Shown here piece after piece: positions 43,359 to 54,639 of a DNA stretch of 64,000 nt. Position numbers and translations under genes: made by a program. How positions within the stretch are numbered: position 1 is the first letter of the stretch; every line of letters begins with the position of its first letter. This stretch comes from Lactifluus volemus (Eukaryota; Basidiomycota; Agaricomycetes; Russulales; Russulaceae), in contig WTXI01000008.1 in the NCBI GenBank assembly GCA_022376515.1, positions 62,001 to 126,000 of the forward strand, given 5' to 3'. The notes under the pieces were generated by a model. That model had not been told where the DNA came from. It saw only the letters and a list, made by a program, of their open reading frames with translations, and did not search any database.

Positions 43359-43977
43359 TTATCCCGGCCCCTTCCCTACGTGGGGAAAGTTTAGAACGCA
43401 ACTTGAAGTTCGTGTCCAGACACTCCTGGCGCGTTGCCGAAATGGCCACTTCTGCATTCGCTCTTTAGAGGATGTGATGCTTTTGGCCGTGTACTCTGAC
43501 CAGACCATCGAATCCACATCTGATCCTTCCCACGATATGGACGACGAAGAATCCAGATCGTGACTCCCATCTCTCTTTTTCTCTTCCACTGGCACCACGA
43601 CTTCTCTATACTTCGAGGACAGTCTATGAAGCTCACGGATCATCTCCCGAAACTGGATACTGTCTTGAAGGCCACATTCCCACAAGTTGGAGATGAGCGT
43701 GATGGTTTCAGAGAGCGAAGGCAGAGGAGGTATATCTTCCTGTATAACGGTCTTGTCCTCGCTTTCGGCCCTGTGCCTGTGTTTGGTACATCAAGATAGG
43801 TCTGTCACCATTTGGGATAGTACAAGGAAGGACCCACGATGAAGCTCTCTCAGCCCACTCGGTGATTCTCTGCAACTTTTCAGGGTCGGGCGTTTTATCC
43901 CACGTCGTTTCGTGGTGGTGTGCCTGCACCGTCGGGGATGGAGACTTCTCATGCCCAGGCAGGCAGCATACTGACAT
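43359..43977 (-). CDS. Possible gene fragment, unrecognised
   Basis: Two adjacent minus-strand pieces look coding: one with TWDKTPDPEKLQRITEWAER (about 43905-43846) and one with LWECGLQDSIQFREMIRELH (about 43690-43630) that runs into an acidic Ser/Asp stretch. An acceptor-like ACACAG near 43780 could join them. I do not recognise the family, and neither a start nor an end is fixed. Confidence 0.3.
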
Positions 43978-43999
43978 CGTGATAGTTCCTAAAGGCTGG

Positions 44000-45457
44000 G
44001 ACTCAGCACAACGTCTCAGTGCCTCTCACTGGGAGGCTTACGCATTAGCACTGTGGGTAGCCAGTGCAGATTTGACCCGGTTTCATTTACTAGGCAGCGG
44101 AAACTGCGACACGCGCTCTTTCGTTTCTGGCCCCCAGTCGTTGTATTGTGCATTCTGACCTTGAAGTTCTGAAAGATGGCGGGACTTTGGGAATGGTGTG
44201 CCAGCACCTCCGTCCCATCTTTGTATTATTTTTGGGTTCTTTGGGTCCTGTAGGGTGCCAGTGCGTGTGGCTGCAGAACTTGTTCATGGAACAATGAGTC
44301 CACCACTCGATATACACCCACAATACCAGAATTACGTCATTATTTAGCCGTAGTGATGATCGGCTTCGCGCCTGGCTCCTTTTTGTACATCTGGCACATC
44401 ATGTATACGGGCAGAGTAAGCAGATCGTGCTCTCGCAGCCTCAGATTGCAACAATCAGCCCAATCACGACGTAGTAAAATCTCGGTGGCAGCCCTAGCGC
44501 TCAGCGCCCGGTGTGGGGCCTGACACGCTTTGTAAGGGCAAAGGGAACCACGCGTTTTCCCGGATACCAGAACCAACGCTGAGTTTTCGTGCTTGTGAAG
44601 ATTTTCAAGTTCTGGATTTCGAAGATGGGGCACAAGTGCCGGTGCCTAGCAACTAGGCGGCAGGCGCAAAGTACACTACAGGCCGCGCTGGTACCAGGTG
44701 CCAAAGAGTTCCTTATTTGGAAGCATGAAATCCTCGCGCCATCGCACGGGTGCCTCCTCTCGTGCTACAGTGGAACAGGTGTTCTGATACACAAGGGAAA
44801 GCTTGGTTTTATCAAAAAAAGCCAAAGTATCGACATTGTAAGCCGCTTATGGGCGCCAATCAGCTTGCGATCCAGTATCGACCCGGAAGTTGACGTTGAT
44901 GATCTACGGCTTGCATCTAATCAGACAATATTTGATGAGGCTTGCATCGTTCATATACATTAATGGGGATAATCCACGGTATCCACCTACGCCGGTGATC
45001 ATGCATCGATCATGAGTAACCCCGGCCCAAGGCGGGTCATAAATGTGGTCTATTTTTGTTCTCCCAGTGCCCATAGCTGCCCCATTTCTGTATTATTTGC
45101 ACACCAGGCGCGCCGGCGAAGCTCGAGGCCTTACCGAGATACTGCATATATCCCGACTGTATTGTTGCTACGGAGGCACAGATGACAAATGACAATTCCT
45201 GTGATACTAGTAGATCTACTTGTAGGTATGGCTTGACGACCTACAATCACTGCACCAGTATTTACACCATGTTTTGCCAAACTTTGTGCCTTCAAGTTGC
45301 TCGGTCATGCGGGCACTAGCAAAGGGGTGATACTAGTAGGTGCCGTGGTTTAATAATCCCGTGCCGCAGATCGAAATTAGATCGACTAATGAGGGATGAT
45401 ATGACCTTCAAGTTGGGATTCATTTGCAACCCAATTCATCTCCATAACAAGGTAATA
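44000..45457. other. Gene-poor stretch
   Basis: Only short unrecognised frames, the longest being 44589-44963 (plus, 124 codons, no domain). Nothing else is supported. Confidence 0.4.
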
Positions 45458-45775
45458 TTTAAGGATCAACGGGGTGAACGATATGGCGACGATGTTCAAA
45501 AAATATATTCTCGATCTGAACGAGGGTCATGATCGTAATTGCCACGCCTAACAAAAGACAACTGTGAACAAGACAGACAGAGACTGGCCATGAACCAGAT
45601 GAAAAGGTCTTGTAAGTGAGGCTCGGCAGTACGTACTGTATCGGGGTTAAAATGAACGTTCAAATGTTCAACTAGAAACACAGTATCGGCAATGAGCCGC
45701 ATTCCACAAGCAAGTTAGTGACTACGCAGTACAGTAGCTTGAATTATCCCTCTCCGATACAGCAGATACGAGGCA
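45458..45775 (-). pseudogene. Decayed fragment of a NEO1-type P4-ATPase gene
   Basis: GGTGAACGATATGGCGAC, GATGTTCAAAAA, CGCCTAACAAAAG and GAGCCTCAC/GAGGCTCGGC stretches line up in order with 55025-55210 of the intact gene, including an intron region. CTCTCCGATACAGCAGA at 45749-45765 matches 55750-55766, the region encoding GDGGND. About 500 bases in between are lost. It has point changes throughout and no usable frame. Confidence 0.7.
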
Positions 45776-46099
45776 AGCTAGGATCATAAGTGAAACAGAG
45801 ACACAAGAGGCAAGGATCGTAGTCAGAGCATGGGACGAGGACGGACGGTAAGGGGAGGAAGGGAACGAGTGAAAGGAAGGAAAGGCGGCGGTCACGCCGA
45901 CACTACAGTAAGAGGGGTAAAAGGATCATCCACAGGAGGCAGTACCACCAACTCTTGCCCTAGGGCATCTCTTATCTTCAGCCATTTACGATTGTGACTT
46001 TGAAGGCTCTTGATGTTGGAGACGGGGAACGACGAGTAGGAATTTATCTGGTTAACGCAGGTGGGGATGTATGCGAGTAAAGTGTCAAGCTTTGATCAT

Positions 46100-47547
46100 C
46101 TTCTGTAGCAACGATAGGGACTTTTCGTGGATACAGTTGAACTTTCGCATATCTGGGGGTTTGCATCAGCCAAAGTAACAACCAAATCGTGTAAGAATGC
46201 CCCACTTGAACGAATGGGTGTATATACAGCAACTTCTACCCTTTCTTCCCTCAGGCTGGCAGCCTCATCTTTAAGATCTTGCGAGGCTCTTGTCCGCCAA
46301 ATGGAGAATAGGATGTGAACGAGGTAACAATCATCACCACCTTTTCTCCATATTGGCCGCATTCTCGGAGGAACTCGAGGAAAGACCCGCAGTTCTCCTC
46401 TAACCTGGACCATGCATGGAACATCAGGGAACGGTGAATGGCTTAACAAACCCGAGTGCTGCCGATGGCTGGCCGGACACTTTTATAGCACGCTTTGCAG
46501 CAGAAAACGCGTAGGAAAGAGAAGATACGATGGGGCTTAGACCATTTACCTGTACTGGGTCAATGAAGACACAGAAAGTGAAGGTCAAAAGGCGCACGGG
46601 GGATTGGGATTGGCAGGTAGAGTATCGTGTTGCCGACACCTTCCGGAGATCCAGTCTGTAAACCTTCAAGTTCAGTTATAACCATCAACCGACATTGCGA
46701 AGAAGGTCAGACCTCTGTAATGTTCTGGTCCAAACCTTCCCGGAAACGTCGCCAGCGATCGATATCTTCAGGGTCTAGGCGGCGACAGTTCAACGCTCTC
46801 GAGGCGCGGTGCACCTCATCAACCCAAAATTTGTCCATCTCGATGTAGCACCTTTGAATTTCGTTCAGGATGGCGTCGATTTCCTTGAATAAATTGTGGT
46901 CTTCCAAAAGTGGTTGGGAGAGAACTTGAAATGTGCGCCTTAGTAACGCGTCGCAACAACGGCGGATGGCGCGTGGGGCACGTACCAGTACGTCGGACCT
47001 TCTTCATGCGGTCCCAAGTTCCGTCTTCGAATGACTTGCGCAGATCGACGGCTTGGCTACGCAAACCTCTTGCCATGGCCAGCCGTTTCTCGAGTGCGTC
47101 GAGAAAGGAGCTCTGTTGGTGTATTTCTTCAGAAATGTCCAATAAAAACCTGTTAGCGTATTCTATTCTGAGTTTCGAAAACTTGGCGTGGCGTCGCCGC
47201 TGCTTCGTGAACTCTTTAGATAGGGCGGTTACTTGACGTCTGAGTTGGGGTTGGTGTTCCTCGGGTGCGGTGGTTGCAAGCTCCCTCAACTGGTCGATGA
47301 GGGAAGAGAGTTTGGACATATTTCCACACCAAGAAGACAAAGTTGAGTCCGTATGAATTGTAATTGCAGGAAAGTCGTTGACCGCGACATTGGAGACCTT
47401 CAAGAGGTCGGAGTCATTAGTAGTCAGACTCGGCATCGGTACATAATACATCGACGACATCGGCAGCCGCCTGGTTGACTCGGACCACCAGTCCATGATC
47501 GTAGTGCAGCCATGATCGTAGTGCAGCCATGATCGTAGTGCAGCCAT
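46100..47547 (-). CDS. Coiled-coil protein, hypothetical
   Basis: Minus-strand exon 1 (to about 46982) and exon 2 (46921-46710) join R-T-G|TT through a GTACGT..TTTCAAG intron. The product is mostly helical and charged (LIDQLRELATTAPEEHQPQL; EEIHQQSSFLDALEKRLAMA; LNEIQRCYIEMDKFWVDEVH), consistent with a long coiled coil. It resembles N-terminal or accessory segments of unnamed Agaricomycete proteins. Later exons probably exist between 46.1 and 46.65 kb (a frame with LSPIVSSLSYAFSAAKRAIK), but their joins are unclear. The apparent start at 47547 lies in a tandem repeat; Met at about 47460 (MSSMYYVPMPSL) is a likelier start. Confidence 0.5.
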
Positions 47548-47561
47548 GATCGTAGTGCAGC
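47494..47561 (+). repeat. 17-bp tandem repeat, four exact units
   Basis: CATGATCGTAGTGCAGC repeated four times end to end, at the 5' edge of the coiled-coil gene. Confidence 0.95.
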
Positions 47562-48129
47562 TTCAAGTTGGTGCACTCTTGGGTTGAGCATCGATATTGG
47601 ATTATATATAAAACGTCACTCGCACAGGCTGTGCCGCCGCCACTGGCATGCTGCCAGTGTGCGCGAGCACAGCCAACAAGCTCCGACGACGGCCTCGTCC
47701 GACTGGCATTGCAACCACGTTGTATGTCTTTACGCCTTGTGCTCGGTGTAGAGTCGCAAAGCCCTCAGGCCTCATGTCCGAATAGTTTGAGCTTTACCTT
47801 AACACCCGGACTACTATACGTCTAAAACCAAACCAAAGCTACAAATGCTTTAGAGATTTTGCTGTGTTCACTGACAGTTATATATACCGTGACCTTGTTC
47901 CTACCCCGCTCTTTTCATTTACCTGTGCAGAGACTTACAATAAGTACTATGGCGATGCCCCGACAGGTGGTAGTACCCAATTCTGCACAGCCGGCACGGA
48001 TTGAGTTTTTAGGTCGGTTCATCTCGGCGCGATCGTCGACCTCCTACTAATCATACGTTCCTAGAGGCCCAACCTTTAAACAAGACACCAGGCAAATCAA
48101 TCAATTAGTATTTCCTTAGCGACTCACTG

Positions 48130-49965
48130 ATGCCTGAGACTCGCAGATATCGAATACGTGGATTCTTCCGCGCAACTTTGGGCTATCGTTCTCAAGAGGG
48201 TGAAAAGTATGACAAGACACTCGCAGAGAGTTGGAAGGGCGATATGGATGGCATCCTTTTCTTCGTCCGTGCCTCATTACCTTTTGACCCGTGTCCTCCT
48301 ATTCATAATCTTTACAGACCGGTCTCTTCTCTGCCACCATCGCAGCATTCATAATATATGGTACCAATCTCTTTCGAGGAACCCCAGTGACACAACTAAC
48401 CAGCTCCTCACTCAAATATCGCAACAACTATCAGCTTCAGCAGCGCGATCTGAGCCCATTCCCCCTTTCTCTTTCCTCCCTTCGATGCGCCCCCGGCCAT
48501 GTTGCACGTAAACATCCTCTGGTTCCTGAGCCTCGTCCTAAGCGTTGCTAGCGCTCTCGCAGCTACCCTTGTTCAACAATGGACGCGTAAATACTTGTTG
48601 ACAACCCAGCTCCCATCATCTCCTCAACGCCGGGCGCGCATACGCACTTTCCTTTTTCAAGGCGTGCTCCGATTCAGGCTTGATACCATCGCGAATTCAG
48701 TACCCCTTCTCCTTCACGCCTCTGTTTTCCTCTTCCTCACCGGCCTCGTCAAGTTTCTCTTTCAAACTGACGATACCTTGGGATATATCCTTTTGGCCTG
48801 CGTTGTGGCCTGCACCGTGACATATGTCACTCTCACCCTGCTCCCTCTCTTCTATCGCGATTGCCCCTACGAAACGCCGATGTCGGGGCCACTGTGGCGC
48901 TGCAACCAGGCCATACAGTTCACTTTCTTTACCCTTTCCCGGCGCATATACAAGATCATCCAACCTAACTGGACCCTCAGACTTATGAACCTTGCCGAGT
49001 ACGTGGACAAATGCAAAGAGCGTCTTGTAGGAGGATTGCACCATGATCTTGAGCGACGCGCAACTCAAGCATCCCAAGAACTCGATACCATCGCTTTGCG
49101 TTCGACGTTGCAGTCACTCCGGGAGCCTTCCGAACTCGAGTCCTTTATTGCAGGTATCCCAGGCTTCCTTGGGTCGGCAATGATCAAATCCAAGACGCCG
49201 CACTTTACCCCCGCTTCATCCACGCTATACGAGCTCTTATACGTGAATGACGCGCACCTCGGCCTCCGCATCGGGCATCTGCTCAAATCGCAGGTGAACA
49301 CACCTATTGCATGCGTTGACGCATTGTGGCATATCACATGCTGGCACGATGTCGTCGACGTGTTGGAATGGGACCAGGCGTTTGGAGAGGCGACGGTCGA
49401 TTCGCTCCGCATGCTCAAAGACTCGCACGATGCTGCGATCGCACTAACAGCGCACTGTACTGCGGCGCTCGGTGCGCGGGTGGTTCTCAAGGATCTACGA
49501 CGCATGCATACACAGCCGCATGCGAAGTGGCTGCGGATCTTGGAACTGCGCAAGGCGTTGTACGCGCTTATGGACACTCACCGGGACATTTTAGAGTCGC
49601 TTCCTACTGAAGAGCTTATCCGGGATGGCCATATATGGAACTTGGCTGGGATTCTGACAGGCGCCGTCCCGCACCTTGTGGGGGTCGACGAAGCGCGTTC
49701 TAGTGTCCTATGGAATACACTGGACGCGCTACGCTCTAGCCTCGATACTCACGAGGCTTCATCTGCAGCGAAAGACGCCATCATCCATGCGTGGGGCGCC
49801 TGGGAAGAGGAGAGTCGAAAATGGACACCTGCACGGGATGAGTTTCCTCACCAGACGGCAGGAAGCTTAGACCGCTACAGATCTCGGATGGAATGCCTGG
49901 TGGTCCCTATTGTTCAGGAAATCATAGGTCAATCAGAGGCCAATGATTCTTTAGGTAGTAGATAA
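48130..49965 (+). CDS. DUF6535 membrane protein, frame-disrupted
   Basis: The first exon has the DUF6535 landmark EKYDKTLAESWKGDMDGILF; a GTCCGT..TTTACAG intron (48268-48319) leads to TGLFSATIAAFII. The long 488-codon frame from 48499 then has NILWFLSLVLSVASALAATL, VQQWTRKYL and further membrane segments, with a soluble C-terminal half. Between them the reading frame changes twice, near 48355 (into SDTTNQLLTQISQQLSASAA) and near 48495. That means either a recent pseudogene or base-calling errors. DUF6535 proteins are expanded in Agaricomycetes; their function is unknown. Confidence 0.75.
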
Positions 49966-50374
49966 TGCTACGTACATAGCTCTGAAACGCGTGAACCATG
50001 CGCGCTAAATATTTTAAACTTAAGCCGCAGACGTGGAGCGTGTGGAAGGGAAGGGGTAAGGAATCACACCCCGAAAATGGGGAAATGAGGCGGTGGTAGA
50101 GTTGAAAATGCGTCGTCTCATAGCACCAGCCATAAAGAAAGAGTTAGGAGAGGTGAATGGTCTAGCATCATAAAAAGTCCAAAGAGAGTATGATAGAGGT
50201 CCCTGTGGGTGATACCTGGTATGTATAGATGAACTCATTTGAAGCGTTGCTCGACGAGCTGTTGATTCTGCTGAAACGGGCTGAAGTCGGGGTAGGCGCG
50301 GAGCCCAACTTACAATCACAAACCCCTGCGTCGGGCTGTTCGATGATTTCCAAAGTAGCTTGGGATAGGGTAGA

Positions 50375-50862
50375 TGTAAGGCGGCCAAATGCTCCGAGGG
50401 CTGATGCGTCAAATGACACAGCCGGCCCCGGGCCGGCCCGCCTAGATAACAGGCAATTAAGCAACGCTGCGACATTCTGCAGCATTGCACATTGATCCCA
50501 GCAGTGCACCCCAATGGGGCGGCCTGCAATAAATAAATTAAATGCCCTAGATTTCTGAGACGCGTGAAAACCGCGCGATCAAAGGAAAAATCACAAGAAA
50601 ATGCGATATGAAACAATCAGGAAGATTGAAACAGATCGGACTAAGATTACTATAGATCTAGGGTACTAAAGCATGTATTTAATTTGCCTACCTTCCTTGG
50701 TGGAAGGTAGACTTACCTTTCTACGAAGCATTCGCAATAAACTGCAGCATCAGCCGGTTTTGTTGCGTGGTGCCCTTGAAAGGTTTTAAAGTCCAATTCA
50801 TGTAATCTACTCTCCTACAGACTTCTAAACGCTCGAGATTACTCGCGTGAGGAAGTCTTACA
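50375..50862 (+). repeat. Left LTR, 488 bp
   Basis: The first 342 bases (to 50716) are identical to the right LTR; the last 146 are only about two-thirds alike. Contains the GC-rich palindrome GCCGGCCCCGGGCCGGC and an AT-rich AATAAATAAATTAAAT stretch. Confidence 0.88.
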
Positions 50863-51252
50863 CTGTTTTGACGGCCTGTTTGGACTTTACAATGCCCGAG
50901 ACTGCTCGCATTGGGAAGACCTACTCTTATGACATTATGACCTTATGTCCCACATGTCCTCCGGACATACCTGGTGCTGCAATGCACACCTACGCAGTAT
51001 TGCCCATGAGCCACACGCCTATGCTATGTGCGCCTCATGGGCACTTCAGTACCTTGGGCACATGACGCGCCATCTCTTGATTGCGCCTCATGGGCACTTC
51101 ACTACTTTGGGCACACCTTGAGTGATGTGCGATTTCTCAATAGTGCAGAGCGCGAGCGCAATGCAACCATCATTGGGAGTCTCCTCTGAGAGCGAGACTC
51201 ACTCCCCGCGGAACACGCCGCACTACGTGAGCAGCTGGACACTCAGACTACA

Positions 51253-51711
51253 ATGCTTGAGATGCCCACCGCCCAGAAAGAACTAGCGCAACACGCGCTT
51301 GACAAAAAACACGCCCGGTTCTTTGAATTAACCGAGCATATGTCCTACTCTAAGGGGGACCGCCCACGCAAAGTGCCTAGGCGGGACCCCTTGCCCTGCA
51401 CGTCTGTGCACACACAATCAGAACCATCTGCAGATGGGGAGCACACAGCCATTGCCGGGCGCAGAACCAGAGACAAAATTCCCCCAATAGGCCTGGTCTT
51501 AGGGGGGAGGGACGGTGTGTTGATCTCACCTGAAAACGTTCCGCGTTCTCAGCCAGAAATAAATGCATTATTCAATGCACCTGATAAGAAGCTCATCGGA
51601 GAATACATAGAGCGCACCCGCTTCACTCCGCCAGAATTGCGCGGTGCTCTGCATAGCCACACTCTAGAGGGCTGCCGTGCAGGCGGACGCTCTTCCCAAT
51701 TGCTGCCCTGA
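51253..51711 (+). pseudogene. Gag-like remnant in the LTR element interior
   Basis: A 152-codon frame with a charged helical start (LEMPTAQKELAQHALDKKHA) and a hydrophilic Pro/Arg-rich body. A later frame (51936-52301) is Pro/Ser-rich with PSPTSSELGNALMEI. Neither carries protease, zinc-knuckle or RT motifs. Called Gag-like only by position and composition. Between 52260 and 52600 a short phrase (CACACTGGCATT..CCCCTGAGCATC) recurs about three times, an imperfect repeat of about 100 bases. Confidence 0.4.
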
Positions 51712-52773
51712 AACCTGAAAAAGTTCCGCGCAATGCATATCCTCCACATCAGTACGCGTCAAGTGTAAACTACGCTGCACCTCCCTATGAGTTCGCCGCC
51801 TACCCCATCGTCTCAGATAGGGTATGCCAGGGTGGGCAATACGGAACCCAACCCTCTCAACAAACCTCTCAATCGACCCGTTGCGACTACCCTACTTCGG
51901 ATGCTCCTTCTTTCCACCCATCTCTCTATGGTCCCATGGGGTACTTTGGCCCTGATGGCCGACGCAACTCACCACCTGGCACCCAACATCAGCCGGGCTT
52001 GATTTTGGGCGTGCGATTTGACGATATGTTTGGTGACTATTATGACCAGTTCACCCAACATCCAATGCCGTCGATTCCTCCATCCCCCACCTCCTCTGAA
52101 CTTGGGAATGCACTTATGGAGATCACCTCGCCAGAGCCCCAAGCCATCAGTCGTTCCTCTATCGCCCTCCCTACTCTTCCCACTGGCTGCGCGAGAAACA
52201 CATCGCAGATGCGCACCCCCAATACATTTATATCCCCCTGGTCGGATCCCAGAACGCCCACATTGAGTGCAACCGTGCCACACTGGCATTTCTACCCCTG
52301 AGCATCCCATTCGCAATGGTCCACTCCGGATCAACCTCATGAGCACAACCGCGGCACTAAGAGTGCCGCAATGGATGCGCCACACTGGCATTCCTACCCC
52401 TGAGCATCAAGGGGAGCACCATTCCCATGGCCCACTCCGGACCAACCTTATGAGCGCAGCCGTGGCATCACTAAGAGTGCCGCAAAGGATGGGGGAGCAC
52501 CATTTGCAGTGGTCCTGTCTGGACCAACTTCAACCTTATGAGCGCGGCCGCGGCACCACTAAAGATGGGCCCGGACAAGATCATCTAGGGACCCCTGAAG
52601 TGTGATCTCATCGGCTCTGCATTTGCGCCAGGGCCCCCACTTCAATCACATAGTCTCAGCCGCGTCTTGAACGCACAATCAATTCGCGCCGAGGTGTTAC
52701 CATCGGCGCAACTAACAAATACATCACCCCTTAATCTCAATTCAACCCCTGAGTTCGTTCTTGTGGGGGAGGG

Positions 52774-53270
52774 TGTAAGGCGGCCAAATGCTCCGAGGGC
52801 TGATGCGTCAAATGACACAGCCGGCCCCGGGCCGGCCCGCCTAGATAACAGGCAATTAAGCAACGCTGCGACATTCTGCAGCATTGCACATTGATCCCAG
52901 CAGTGCACCCCAATGGGGCGGCCTGCAATAAATAAATTAAATGCCCTAGATTTCTGAGACGCGTGAAAACCGCGCGATCAAAGGAAAAATCACAAGAAAA
53001 TGCGATATGAAACAATCAGGAAGATTGAAACAGATCGGACTAAGATTACTATAGATCTAGGGTACTAAAGCATGTATTTAATTTGCCTACCTTCCTTGGT
53101 GGAAGGTAGACTTACTACTCCTACATAGCACTGACAATAAACCGCAGATTCAGCTGGTTCTGTTGTTGTGTGCCTTTGGAGAAGTTTTAAAGTCAAAAAT
53201 CTCATTCATAATCTAATCTACAACAGGACTTTGTAACGCTAGAGACTACTCGCGGTACCAAAGTCTTACA
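52774..53270 (+). repeat. Right LTR, 497 bp
   Basis: Partner of 50375-50862. Identical up to 53115, then diverged with small insertions; both end in AAGTCTTACA or GAAGTCTTACA. Confidence 0.88.
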
Positions 53271-53514
53271 GTAGATCTTGGGCGTTCTGGACGGTGCGCA
53301 TTGAGGGTGGACGTCCCAATCTGGTACGCAAAGCGCAAGTTGAAAGTCACGGATAAGGAACGAAGAGAGCTGGCGGAGTGCCGTTATCTTAACTGGCATG
53401 AGGCCTGGCAGAGCCCTATGCATAGCTGAGTCCTCGTTCCGAATCGCCACCAATTTTACCCTCCCCATTGAACTGATCTTGCCCATCAGGAAAATAAGGT
53501 TATACTGCCCCATT

Positions 53515-53677
53515 GGAGCCACTTGTCACCACATCACTAGCTTTACTTGCCATATTAACACCACTGGCAGCTGGTGTTAATATGGCAAGTAAAGCTAGTG
53601 ATGCTAGTGACAAGTGGCTCCATGGGTCACTAGGTGTCTTGTTATGACGACCCATGGAGCCACTTGTCACTAGCATC
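53515..53677. repeat. Two overlapping hairpins sharing one arm
   Basis: Hairpin 1 spans 53515-53621, with arms of about 50 bases around CTGGCAGC (GGAGCCACTTGTCAC.. pairs with ..GTGACAAGTGGCTCC). Hairpin 2 spans 53600-53677 with perfect 29-base arms (53600-53628 and 53649-53677). The segment 53600-53621 is used by both, so the two folds exclude each other. Confidence 0.85.
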
Positions 53678-53929
53678 ATTCAATTCTAGGATCAATGTAA
53701 ATTTTCTAGCTGTACGAGAAATTTCTAGGAGGTGTAGATTACATAGTAGACAGCTGGCCCACCTCTCCCCGGACAACAGCCAAACAAAGTCATGTGATGT
53801 CTTACAATTACCATTTGTAGCTAGTGTTATGGCGGCCCGGCTCAAAGTTGATACAAAAGCCGGAGCCAGTGACATGTTTGCTTTCCCCCTCTCTGTCGCC
53901 GTGTCCCCCCTTCTCGCTCAGTGTGAGAA

Positions 53930-54054
53930 GTCAAAAAAAAAAACACATGATGCACCATTGACCATGCTTACAGAGGCATGGGAGGGTGACAGGCTGCCCT
54001 CCCATGCCTCTGTAAGCACAGTCAATGGTGCATCATGTGTTTTTTTTTTTTGAC
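53930..54054. repeat. Long near-perfect hairpin, 125 bp (MITE-like)
   Basis: The ends GTCAAAAAAAAAA and TTTTTTTTTTTGAC open two arms of about 57 bases (CACATGATGCACCATTGAC; TTACAGAGGCATGGGAGGG and their complements) around a loop of about 10 bases. Two or three mismatches only. Confidence 0.85.
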
Positions 54055-54639
54055 TGGATCCATTCCAGATGGGAAAGTTCAAAGGCCTCAAATATTTATA
54101 CATGTTAGGGATTGGATTCCAGAACTAGTGAAGTGACATCTTTGATCCATCGCAATTGTAGCCTGAAGGAGTCCGTATGTAAGTAATGAAAAATGGGACC
54201 TTTCAATGATTACGGTACAGAAATGAGTGGCCCTGGTTTGGTCATTCAATGTCCGCAGATCGAAGCCCAGACTCGGATCGACCACCGAAGTGACGCCCAC
54301 ATCGCCATTGCATTTTGTGCCGTTGTGGAATTTACAGTATCCCTGTGATAAGCACGCAGTCGTAGAAGCTCCTTGGGCAGTCACGATACTCGCACCCGCC
54401 ACTCACCCGTTGACGGTACTTTGACACGAATACTGGAGTTGATAAAGGAGAGTCTGTGGCACTCACAGATCGTGATCGTGAAGAAACAGAGAGTAAAAAA
54501 AATCGAAATTGTCATGTGTTCCCGTGTAATGCCTATTGCAAATAAATTACAGATCATCACCACAGGAGGAAGGACCATGGCCCCAAGAAGCCCACATGCG
54601 ATAGGAGTGTCTCTTGAAACGTTGAAAAGGGCCAGCAGC

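Larger units (their letters stand above)
50375..53270. mobile_element. Complete non-autonomous LTR retrotransposon, 2.9 kb
   Basis: Two direct repeats (50375-50862 and 52774-53270) begin TGTAAGG and end CTTACA, the usual TG..CA form. GTAGA occurs immediately before the first (50370-50374) and immediately after the second (53271-53275), a 5-base target duplication. A purine tract, GTGGGGGAGGG, precedes the right LTR, as expected of a polypurine tract on the plus strand. The 1.9-kb interior has only decayed Gag-like reading frames and no reverse transcriptase, so it must have been mobilised in trans. It split a sequence that was contiguous before insertion. Confidence 0.88.

Noticed and set aside
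50375..53270. Simple segmental duplication of a gene fragment
   Set aside because: TG..CA ends, a 5-base target duplication and a polypurine tract next to the right repeat identify LTRs instead.
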